In this document: piece after piece, positions 1 through 9,713 of the stretch | How the letters are laid out: the number at the start of each line of letters is the position of its first letter | Numbering within the stretch: the first letter of the stretch is position 1 | NCBI GenBank assembly: GCA_914767715.1 | Contig: OU612075.1 | Span: forward strand, 10,914,001 to 10,974,000 | Length of the DNA: 60,000 nt | Source of the DNA: Membranipora membranacea | Lineage: Eukaryota > Bryozoa > Gymnolaemata > Cheilostomatida > Membraniporidae | Direction: 5' to 3' | Made by a program: the position numbers and the translations under genes | The notes under the pieces: generated by a model | What the model was told of the DNA's origin: nothing | Seen by the model: the letters and a program-made list of their open reading frames with translations, nothing else | The model's database searches: none

Positions 1-195
1 CCTTTTAATCAACATTTAGGAATATGTAGACATGACCAGGGAAATTGGAACCAGCTTGTGAAAAAAGTTAGAACTAGAAACTAAAAGTACAAATGGATTG
101 TAGCAAGCTGTCCACATGTGACTGTAGGGATAAGCTTACACATGTTTATAATGATAGTAGTCGAAAACTATCTAATCACCAGTTTGATTGTTATT

Positions 196-226
196 TTCCA
201 GGTCCAGGTCCAGGTCCAGGCTCAGT
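196..226 (+). promoter_or_regulatory. Run of five in-frame tandem splice acceptors
   Basis: AG dinucleotides end at 201, 207, 213, 219 and 225, each 6 nt apart, within repeated CCAGGT units at the 5' edge of the NHL exon. Every choice keeps phase 1, so use of a later site would remove Pro-Gly pairs one at a time. Confidence 0.5.
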
Positions 227-1219
227 GAATTTGAATGGAGAAATGGGATTCTCACCAACAGCTATAACACATGTAATGCAAGACGAAACAGCTGCCGACT
301 GCCTTGGGGTGAGCTGGACGCACAACGACAGAATACTTTGCACCAGAAACTTCGGCCTTGAGATTAGAGACCCTGTTGACCTTAAATCGCAGAAAGAACA
401 TCTCGATAATAACTACGAATATTTCTCTGCTACTCTTTGTGGAAGCAAACTGTTCACTCAGGCCGTTTCATCTGACTTGAAGAAATGCGTAACCTTTTCC
501 GGATCACTCGAGCAGCCTACTCGTTCTATATTACACAGTGAAGTCACTGTTGGACCAGCCCCTCATACCCATTTGTCAGCAAACAAAAACCATGTAGTGA
601 CCAGTTACTCTGCCAATAACCTTTTGAAACTCTTTTCAACTATTAATGAAGAGCACCAGTTCGAAATTCAGCTGACAGAAGAACAGCACCCTTATGGAGT
701 TCATCTCACATCTGATGCAGCACTAGTGACTTTCTATAAAGAAGGGAAGCTGAGTAAATATGCTCTGTCACCATCACCAGACCCAATCTGGACATGTGAA
801 GGGCTGGAGAGGCCTTCAGGAGTAGCAACAGATGATTCAGGCTTTATCTATGTAGCAAGTGCAATGTGCAAAGCCACAATCAACATCATCTCAGCTGAAG
901 GTATGTATTATTAGCAACCCACACAGCGTTAATTTAGTTTTACTTGATTATTTTATTTGAATTTATTTGGAGGTCAAATCTTAAATTTGAATGTGGCCTA
1001 ATATGAATTTATTTGAGATGGCTAATTACCACTTTAGTTTGTAACTCAAAAATATCACTATACAAAGTTTGGTTACCACTTGTAGGTGAGAAGATAAGAG
1101 AGCTGACTCACGAGATGCTACAGGAGTGTATCGATGAGATCTATGACATTGCTGTGAGAGATGGGAAGATGGTGTTAGTTTGTGGATATGAGGGTGTTAT
1201 GCTCTTCAATATGAGCTAG
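202..1219 (+). CDS. NHL-repeat (TRIM-like) beta-propeller protein, last two exons
   Basis: Exon 202-900 follows a pyrimidine-rich acceptor (ttattttccag) and ends at a GTATGT donor. Exon 1086-1219 follows an AG at 1084-1085 and ends with TAG. The intron is phase 1 and splitting a Gly codon joins the frames exactly (..NIISAEG/EKIRELT..). The joined C-terminus has a typical NHL repeat, with RPSGVATDDSGFIYVAS and then a short strand with INIIS, and a closing strand ending LVCGYEGVMLFNMS. Upstream residues (ADCLGVSW, HPYGVHLTSDAALVTFY) look like more diverged blades. NHL propellers in TRIM-type proteins bind RNA or protein partners. RING, B-box and coiled-coil parts would lie off the left edge. 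The open frame upstream of 202 (93-201) is probably intron. Family call is good, specific orthologue unknown. Confidence 0.72.
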
Positions 1220-4200
1220 TTAAAGAGATTAACTAGATACAGACTGTCAGCAGCACGAGCACTTGTTTATCCACCAATAAGTCAACAACTACTCAAAACT
1301 AATGACCCAGGAAAACAGTTTTGTGTGAATGAGATTGTGTGATTAGCGAGCTAGAAGTGCTGTTAACAAATTGACCACCATTTTGATATGAAATACTTCA
1401 TATACTCAATATTTCCGAGCAATCCCTTTACCAAATATTCTCTTGTCTGTTTTAGATGAAGTGACGGGTAGGTTTGATGCATGATAAAAGCCCTCACTCC
1501 CTCCACATTCGATAATAATATAATATATATTTTCTACCCCAAGTTAATTCAAAATTGTTTTTCGCATGAATAAGTTTTAGGGCAATCAACCTAACGTATA
1601 TTTCAACAGGCGTGAATCAGTTACAGCTTAGACATTCGCCCAATCTGATCATCGCACACTACCCTTTCAGATAGACATTGAATGTGTGGTATTGAAAAAA
1701 GGATTTGTAAATTTTGTGCGAGTTGTGTTAGTGAGAGTAGGGTTTGTCCAATCACTCAGCTATGATGTGGCAAGATTATATATCAATTCTAATTCAGTCA
1801 TCGAAATAATTGTCTTGATTCAATTGACTAGTTTTTAGAGATGAAATGGTAACAAATATACATAGCCTACCTTGATCCTTGCCTTGGAAGCAGAGTCTGA
1901 TACGCTTTTCTTCACTTAGTTGGTCAAAGTTTGTTCGTGAAAAATTTTGTTGGCATTGTTAACTCGTTTGATCAGGCTCAATATATCTGTATGTAGGATG
2001 CACACTTCCAAAGGTGATGAGAATACTCTGTAAGGTGAACAGATACTTCAACATTGGCATATTGCTCCTCACTGTGTATGAAATAGTAAATAAGATGTAT
2101 CCATTAAATTTCATCCTAAATATTCAATCTTTACTTAATGCTAGGACGTCATAAATTGGTTCACAAATTATATTGTTGTGATAACAACACTTCTGTTATC
2201 TTCTGCCGGCCTATGTCAGGGTGCAGTATTTTGTTTCAAACGTTAATGTTGTGGGTTGGTTGTAGTCAGCTGACGCTGTCCCTAAGACCAAGTTGCAGCA
2301 CTGTCCAAAAATCCGATCACTACGTCAAATAATTTTGGCTTTTTGCCATAATCAAACAAGCAGAATATTGGATTGTCAGCACATATGCGTGTGTTGAATT
2401 ATAATCGCCAATGTTTCCAACATAAAAACCAGATTGTTGAGCTGGTAAACTCTGCATTACTGCACATTTAGCAATGAAAGTTGCAAACTTGATGAGAAGC
2501 AAGTTTTCGTATATATATGTCAAGATTTTGACAATTTTCTAACTCATAATTAATTCAAAATCAATGAAAACCCTCTGCTACTACACAATCCAATAGCACA
2601 ACCACAACTTAATTGATATCTCAGTAGTCATTTCATCAATGCTTGCGTACCATACCTACTAGGTTTATAATTAAGTCTATGCAGGGAGGGTGGGAGATCC
2701 CACCCTCCCTGGTCTATGGACTGACTATATATTTGCTATTTAGCAGTAGTTGTCTTACCAACATCAATGTGGAGACAACTCTTATTCACATAACATTCGA
2801 TGCCATTCCGATATTATAGGTTATCTAGCTGCCTATTGACTTGATCATTGCTGCACTTACTCAACATTGTTATATATCAGCCCGAACCTTCCATCAAAAA
2901 ATTATCACCACTAAATTACATGGACGCGATTGACAAATGTGGTCTGTCTGGTAAATACAAAGCCTGGATTCTCATCTTTGCACTCATGCCACAGCCTTCA
3001 CTTTCGCCCCCTCACATCGATTACATTCTCTTCCTGCTGATGGGAATCCCAACTCCGTATCAGCCAGCGCTTCCTGTACAAGGTGCTCAGGAATTGAGGG
3101 TAGTGCCCTGATGTTTACATCTCCCTGTAACCAGCTACATGTTAGGCAGACTAGACATTTTTTTCAATTTTTATGTTTACGAATGATATTTCAATTTTCG
3201 GGCTACTCACAATATTGCACATTCAAAGTATCCTAAACTGGCATAAATAGCAAAGACTAATTCAGCCATTCAGCAGGGACCAGCAGGGCTAGGAAACATA
3301 AATAATATGTTGATTTTAGGTGAAAACTATAGGCATCTATCTCCATTCCTCATCTGACGGCGAAATAATGAGCATAATGATGTTTGATATTATTAAAACA
3401 TGGTAATCCGTCTCTAAGCAATGGCAGACAATGTTCACCGAGCTTAAAAGAGAATTATTGTTGTCATAACACGTACAGCGCATTCAGTTTAATAAAAAAT
3501 TAAATATAAATGGCTTGGTAGAAACCATTATCATATGGATACTCAATAATAATTACTTTCAGTGCTTGTGCTGATCATAGATATTTATCTTGATCTGACA
3601 GCTATACAGTCACCAATTTGCTTCACTGACCACATTATTATTTGCCTGCTGGTCGGATTGATGGCATCATAAAATTAGCTAAGAGTTTTCCCACCACAAA
3701 GAAAAAAGTAAAATATTGAAATATTGGCATAGATTCAATACTCGGTTGCATATTGCATTGAAATTCCAGTCTGGTAACCTATGATGATGATGATGATGAG
3801 GCCTGGTTGTTCTGTAATAAATAGAATATATTTTATAACAATCAAATAAAAATAATGAAAATTCAGGTGGCTCTTTTAACAATAAAAAGTCTGTTATGAA
3901 AATGTTATGATGACGATGATGATTCTTGTATAACAGCCCGGAGTGCTTTTGTTTGGCATATTCACCACTTACATATTGTGTAAAAATGAAAGAGAATGTA
4001 GGGTTTCAAGTGATTACAAAAAATGAATTGAAATTCATCATTCCCAAACTGGATTATTCAATTGGGAGGAAAACATTACGAAATTGGAGTTGTGTTCCGT
4101 TCTCATTTGTTTTCTGAGAGAGGGCAACTCTTGATACATAGGTCTTAAACTATTCAGAATAAGGGAGCGTGTTCCAATCTTCCAGATTCAACAGTACGGT

Positions 4201-4391
4201 CACACGGTATCTTCTTGCCCTACCTAAAAACCTGTCCCTGCACTTCTGAAATAATATAGAAGTTCAAGACCTGTTGTTTCCTACCATTATACAAGGCTTG
4301 CAAACAGGAACAAGAAGTTAGGACGGTGCAGACCTCTGATAGACGAGAGTTATATGAGTAATCCCATCCTGATTGGACAAGGCTTACCAGT
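1220..4391. other. Intergenic, no gene seen
   Basis: About 3.2 kb between the NHL gene and the first SDR. It holds a perfect palindrome at 2682-2711 and short GAT-type microsatellites near 3780 and 3910. Open frames here (for example 2848-3111) have no recognisable domain or convincing splice sites. The part from about 4120 down to the SDR stop is related to the flank of the third SDR copy, so it probably includes the 3' untranslated region. Confidence 0.5.
2675..2718. repeat. 30-bp perfect palindrome flanked by 7-bp direct repeats
   Basis: Positions 2682-2711 form 14-bp arms (cagggagggtggga and its complement) around a 2-nt centre. The sequence gtctatg stands immediately on each side (2675-2681 and 2712-2718). 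The arrangement looks like a tiny foldback insertion with a target-site duplication, although the G-rich arms also resemble the ends of the MITE family seen at 13831, 34775 and 57488. Confidence 0.7.
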
Positions 4392-5823
4392 TTACAGTCC
4401 AGAATACTTTACACACAGATCCCAAATCTTATCTTGATTTTCCTTCATGAGAACCTCGGCGGCTTCATCTCCTAATTTCCCGCCAACGTAGAACTTTCCA
4501 CTGTGTTTGCCTGGTTCTTCACCGAGAGACATGTTGATGAGACGATCTCTCCCCTCGGTGACTGGTTTGGTGCCTACAAGAGCTCGTCCGACGAAAGTGT
4601 CAAGAATATACATTGCAGTCCTCCTGAAAAATACACATAATATTTGGTCGATTAGTTGACGGTGAGTAGTCTTTACACATTGAAATGAAGGACTCATGCA
4701 TATAATATTGTGCGATAAAGATATAGTTGGTGACACATCATGAAATTTACAGTTTTTAGTAATTGGTTATAAGCCCTCACGTATCTCAGGTGGTGTAGGC
4801 AGTACCAAATTGGAGTAATGTAAAAAAATGTGATTATGAGTCACCATTCATGGTTGGCACATTAGTATATAAAGTCTGTAGACCCATACTGATGATACCG
4901 GAAACAAATATACCGAATAGGTAACATCAAGGTTTCTCATACGGTATCACAGGGTATCGAGACTAAAGCCTAAATGAACGTGAGTTTTTTCATGGCTGGA
5001 GGACCCATTTCTGATTGTGTTACAGTACTGTATCCTTTTTCTATGATCTTATTGTGCACAAACAATCAGACATGATTACAGGAGAGGGCCTCTGGGTACC
5101 TTACGTCATGAATGAATCGTTGTCCCGACCAAGTCCCGTACTTGGTATAAATCCTGGACATAGAGAGTTGATTATCACATGAGAGCCCTCCAGTCTTTTG
5201 GCCAATTCGTTAGCCCACAAATTCATCGCTAGCTTTGAGTTACGATAAGCATGCATTCCATTCTTGTAAACTCCTGGTTTCTCCAGCATGAGGTCTTCTA
5301 TGCTGAATGGTCCTGCCGTTTTTGCTCGCACAGTGAGCATGGAACTCACATTGGCAATCCTAGAAGGAACCTCAGCTGTCCCCGTAGCCTTCAAATCATC
5401 GAGCAGAAGTTGGGTGAGGAGGAATGGCCCCATGCAGTTGGCTGTCATAGTCAACTCGTATTTAGGATCCTCGCGCGCAATATGCCTTACTGGGCTTTTG
5501 TATGGTTTAAAGAGTCCAGCATTGTTCAAGAGAATGTTCAGCTTTTTACCTGTGGCCTGAAATTTAGCCACAAAGTCCCTAATAGACTGAGGATCTGTGA
5601 GCTCCATTGTGATGTACATGACAGTAGCCTCAGGCACTGCTTCTTTGATGGCCTTGATGGTGGCCTCTCCTTTCGTATCGTCCCTCACGCTGACGATTAC
5701 GTCATGTCCGAGTTCACAGAGGCCTTTTGCTGCCTCAAGCCCGATACCAGAATTAGCTCCTGTTACGATGATGACTTTTTTCTCACTAGTAGCCATGATG
5801 ATTTATCAAGTCCTTGTGTTTAT
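4392..5823 (-). CDS. Short-chain dehydrogenase/reductase, tandem copy A
   Basis: NAD(P)(H)-dependent oxidoreductase of the classical SDR type, closest in look to retinol dehydrogenase 11-14 proteins. Coding exon 1 is 5796-5105 (ATG at 5796) and exon 2 is 4623-4392. A GTAAGG donor and a TTTTTCAG acceptor join in phase 2, giving 307 residues. Visible motifs are TGANSGIG (12-19, Rossmann cofactor loop), NNAG (91-94), N120 in ANCMGPF, NVSS (149-152) and the catalytic YRNSK (Tyr184, Lys188). Translation starts directly before the first Rossmann strand, so the N-terminal membrane anchor of RDH11-14 is absent and the enzyme should be soluble. The second exon supplies the C-terminal substrate-lid region. 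A TGTTTCAG acceptor at 5824 marks an intron in the 5' UTR. Substrate unknown. It differs from copies B and C at many surface positions but keeps every catalytic residue. Confidence 0.9.
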
Positions 5824-5899
5824 CTGAAACAATGCCAGAGTAAGATGGAATAAATAATCATAGGCGGCTTGGGAGCTGCTGGGCAATAAGCCAGTCTTG

Positions 5900-7020
5900 A
5901 AATGCTAACGCCTAACAAAGCTTGTCATGACAGGCTACTGAGACCATATTCATATTACGATGCCAGTGAATCCAGTGTAAGCTTGCTGTGGACTAACTCA
6001 CATCCACATTCAATATAATATTAAGCATAAGATAGTTACTCCAGAATTAAGTTTAGAACTGTATCTCAGCTCAGAGCATACTTGCCAAGTCTCCCTATTT
6101 AGGTGGGACCCTCCAGTTCTCCACACCCACTTCTGCCCATTTCCCACTTTTTGTAATTCACACTATTTCCTCGAGATTTGAGAGAAAACAGCCCTATCGC
6201 AATTTTTTCAAAAATTTATCACTATCACATCGCTCAAAATTATCACTCACTTGCCTTTTCAATTAGACAAAATCGCACACTCAAAATGTATATAGTTCCA
6301 TCAAGTGACTGAGCGATCTGAAAGCAAGAGCCTAGCAGGTATCGCTCACTCAGTGAGTGAGCGATCAGATTGCGACTTTGACTGTTTCTAATCGAAAGAC
6401 CCCCCTGGGCACTTGTTGATGAGTTGATGACTGTTTAAAGTGTATTTCACCTCAGTTTGATATTTTAGTACTAGTACAAAGTACAAACATGAAATAATTT
6501 GGGATCAAATATGCGTTTTTAGCCCTTCCTAGTGGCTAGAAATGCTCCCAGAGCATCAGCAGCCGGGGCTCCATCCCGGACCACATTTGGGGCTCACACT
6601 GCCCCAAACCCCCAGGTGGATTGTTCGGGTGCTTCGCACCTTTGAAGCACAGCGATGCGGTGCAGTATCGCTGTAAATTAAAATCTCCCACTTTTGAATT
6701 TAGATGGTACTTGGCAAGTCAAGAGGTTACTTTTTAACTACTCTGTTATCTGTAAACTTTCTAGAAAACCTCTTTAAACAAATAAATAATAAAAGTATGG
6801 CTCAGAGGAGAGAGTCAATGTACCCTGAAATAAGGACTGCCAGACTTCTTGCTCAGAGCATCATTAAACCAACTCCCTCCATCATAACCATAATCACTTC
6901 ATCATAATTACAGTAGTGTACTATTTGCTACCTTGCTAGGCCTACACTTGGAAATAGTTTTTGACTTATTATTATAGTTATACAGTTGTAGAGGATTTCT
7001 AGGGGGGAGTCTTCCCTAAG
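5900..7020. other. Intron of copy A 5' UTR, non-coding with small inverted repeats
   Basis: No gene seen. Positions 6341-6365 form a hairpin with 11-bp perfect arms (atcgctcactc) and a 3-nt centre, and related GAGCGATC and ATCGCTC words recur between 6225 and 6370. A GC-richer stretch at 6545-6670 with a ggtgcttcgcacc hairpin looks like repeat debris of unknown type. Confidence 0.4.
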
Positions 7021-7065
7021 GCTGTGTAACCCACCCAAAGTTACCACGCACTTATAGACCTTGCT

Positions 7066-7165
7066 GAGTACGACGACTCGCTAATGACACGAGTACGACG
7101 ACTCTATACTAATACGAGTACGACGACTCTCTAATGACACGAGTACGACGACTCTATAATACTGG
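7066..7165. repeat. 25-bp tandem array with an invariant 14-bp core
   Basis: The core GAGTACGACGACTC occurs at 7066-7079, 7091-7104, 7116-7129 and 7141-7154, exactly 25 bp apart. The 11-bp linkers vary: the first and third are nearly identical (ctaatgacac), the second and fourth are of another type, so the underlying period may be 50 bp. Confidence 0.85.
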
Positions 7166-7199
7166 GACTAATATTGGCCTGACCTTGGGGAGGGATGTA

Positions 7200-7890
7200 T
7201 AGGTGAAAGGGAATAGCCTTATTTATCTTACTAGACAAAAAGGAGCAATGGACCAGGGGAGGAGGTTTGGAACGTTACAATTATTGGGAGGAAAGGGGTA
7301 TTGATAAAATAATTGATTAATGGGGGGGAGGGAATGGCTTGGAGTTATACAACTAGCTGGGAGGAACGGGACTGGATTCAGGTCAATCAACGGGTACGGT
7401 GGGGCAAAGGGGGGGTTATCACAATAATTTATATTTATTGGGAGGGGTGAGGGGTACGGATAAAATAAATATTTAATGAGAGAAGGAAATGGCTTGGAGT
7501 TATACAACTAGCTGGTAGAGACGGGACTGGATTCAGGTCGATCGATGGATACAATGGGGCAAGGGGGGGGGGGGGGTTATAACAATAAATTATATTTATT
7601 GGGAGGGGTGAGGGATATGGGTAAAATAAATAGTTAATGAGAGAAGGGAATGGCTTGGAATTACACAACTAGCTGGTAGGGACTGGACTGGATTCAGGTC
7701 AATCAATGGATACAATGGGGCAAGGGGGGGGTTATAACAATAAATTATATTTATTGGGAGGGGTGAGGGATATGGGTAAATTAAATAGTTAATGAGAGAA
7801 GGGAATGGCTTGGAATTACACAACTAGCTGGTAGGGACTGGACTGGATTCAGGTCAATCAATGGATACAGTGGGCTAAGGGGGGTTATCA
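7200..7890. repeat. Satellite-like array, about 155-161 bp unit, roughly four and a half copies
   Basis: Units begin with ggaatggcttgga at about 7331, 7486, 7647 and 7802, with a degenerate unit from about 7210. Each holds a G-run (up to about 16 G near 7570), a ggttatmacaataa block and a ttattgggaggggtgag block. It lies in the 5' intron of SDR copy A. Open frames on the other strand across it are a by-product of the repeat. Confidence 0.88.
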
Positions 7891-8591
7891 CTAGGCCTCT
7901 ACCTACTACCCAGGGGAGGCTACAGTTCAACAAGGCACAAGGCAATCCGATATCAAGACAGGGAGGTCTGCCAACAGGTGATATAAAACACTTACTTAAA
8001 TAGATTGGTTAAGTTTATATTCTCAGATATTTTTATTGAGTACTGACTAGAGGAGTTTAACAGATGTGTCTTGTTTGATTGCCAAAAGATAACTGACTGA
8101 ATATACTATTGCTCAGCTATTAAAACTATGAAAGACATGCCACTACTAGCTGTGGAAAATTACAAAAATACGTCATGGAATATAACCAGAATAGTTGCCA
8201 TGTCAACCATGCTATAGACCTGAAGGTTATAAAAATAGTGTCGTTAAAGATAGAAAAGTTACTACTGATTGCTGATATTATTATGTGTGTGGACTTGTGG
8301 AGGTAGGAAAGGTAGTTATGACAACAGGTATAAACAAACAAAAATAATGGATGGATTCTAAAAATGGTGAGTAATGCTTGTTCATGATACTTTGATACTT
8401 GCTGCTGTTGTAGTCAGTTACATCCATCACACAGTACACTAACTAAATAAATATATCACACTCATGTCATATGTTAAAGTTAATGGATGAAGGCACCTTG
8501 CACTTGCACAGAAAATCAAATCAATGCATGCATTGTTATAGCAAGGAGCAACTCCTTGGTTATAGTTGATTGTGCAAAGACATCACTTACC

Positions 8592-8760
8592 ACTGAGAGA
8601 AGCAGACTGGTCTCACTCTGTTTTCTGCAGAAACTTGTTATATGACTTGACTGGTGTCAACTTTATAACTCTTCAATGTCCTAGATAGTGACCCCAGACA
8701 TATTTTGTAAATTCGGAATCCACTATCAATGTTCTATGCTCAGGAAGACCTGTATCATTC
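8592..8760 (-). promoter_or_regulatory. Probable untranslated first exon and proximal promoter of SDR copy A
   Basis: A GTAAGTGATG donor lies at 8590 reading leftwards. The same donor followed by GACTTTGCA-like sequence is found upstream of copy B at 12382, and both are preceded by a related CTGCAGAAA/TTGCAGATTT stretch. It would splice to the acceptor at 5824 across a 2.8-kb intron. The transcription start is not defined; an A/T-rich TATATAAAG sequence lies near 8767. Confidence 0.4.
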
Positions 8761-8983
8761 CAAGCTATATAAAGAGAGCACACAACTTACAGCACATCAT
8801 CTACACAACAGTCACTAACTTGTGAATGACTAGCAGAGAGTCATAGTATTATTTGCGCTTGGCTGAATGAACACCATATTATTAGAAGTGAAGTGAGGAA
8901 CATGCAACTCCAAATTCCTTGAAATAGAATGAAAAATTCAGGACATAAGTTTTGCGTATGTCCCTTTTCTAATATCTAACTTT

Positions 8984-9165
8984 CAGATGCATTCTGGGAC
9001 TGATCTCTGTGATTGGATCATGTTGTGGGTATTAAATGCCAAACCACAGATCTCAGGTGTAAGTGAAATGAAAATGACTTGAACTGCGTGCTAGGAGCTT
9101 GGGAATATTGATCAATATGGGGTAGGGAACCATTTGATTCTAGGTTTGAAGAAACGATGATAAAC
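8984..9165 (-). promoter_or_regulatory. Upstream block shared by SDR copies A and B
   Basis: The words gatgcattctgggactgatc (from 8987) and gggaaccatttgattctaggt (from about 9126), the latter followed by gaagaaacgatgata, recur in the same order upstream of copy B. Conservation beyond the exons suggests that the promoter was duplicated with the gene. On the gene strand the first word reads CCCAGAATGCATC, similar to the core of ZNF143/Staf sites; that link is inference. Confidence 0.5.
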
Positions 9166-9713
9166 AGCTAACATTTATGCCTATCTTTTTGTGTACCACA
9201 ACATCACCGAGAAGCACATAGGCTTCAACAGAACACTTGAACAAAAACATACGGTAAAAGCAAGATATATAAACATACAAATACATTCTACTCAGGGCTA
9301 CATTCATTCCGAACTTTCATGAGCTCCAATTTGTACTATTATGTAAGTGAAATGCAATTCGATCAATTCTCCCTTCCTTTTATCCTGTCCTGACCTTGGA
9401 GTTGAACGCTCAAAAGCAAAATGTCCTGTAAAATCGAAATCGCTGGTTTTTTGCAACAGTGTCTATTCAAACAAGGGAGACAGATTTGTGTCAAAACGCT
9501 GTTATTTTAGAAAAATTAATTTAAGGTTCATATTTTTGTAATGTTCATGTAAATAAACAGCCAGCAAGAATTTTCAACAAGGTCATTCCTTAATTTGCTC
9601 AAAGCCTGTTTACAGGGACAAGTGAAACGAACAGCGCAGTCCTTTGATAGACTAGAGTTATAAGAAACATCCTCCATCAAGCCATCCTCTCCAGTCATGT
9701 TTTTTTCTCACTC

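Noticed and set aside
2848-3111. 87-codon plus-strand frame as a gene fragment
   Set aside because: No domain and no convincing splice borders; another frame of the same stretch is equally open for a similar distance.
5251-5853. 200-codon plus-strand frame opposite SDR exon 1 (similar at 11542-12117)
   Set aside because: Antisense shadow of the SDR coding exon; it recurs only because the paralogues are conserved on the other strand.
7066-7165. CRISPR-like array
   Set aside because: Linkers of 11 bp, related to each other, in an animal nuclear genome; no cas genes.
7223-7823. Three overlapping minus-strand frames with near-identical Pro/Tyr-rich peptides
   Set aside because: They are the satellite unit read in successive frames; unit length is not a multiple of three and the peptides restart in each unit.
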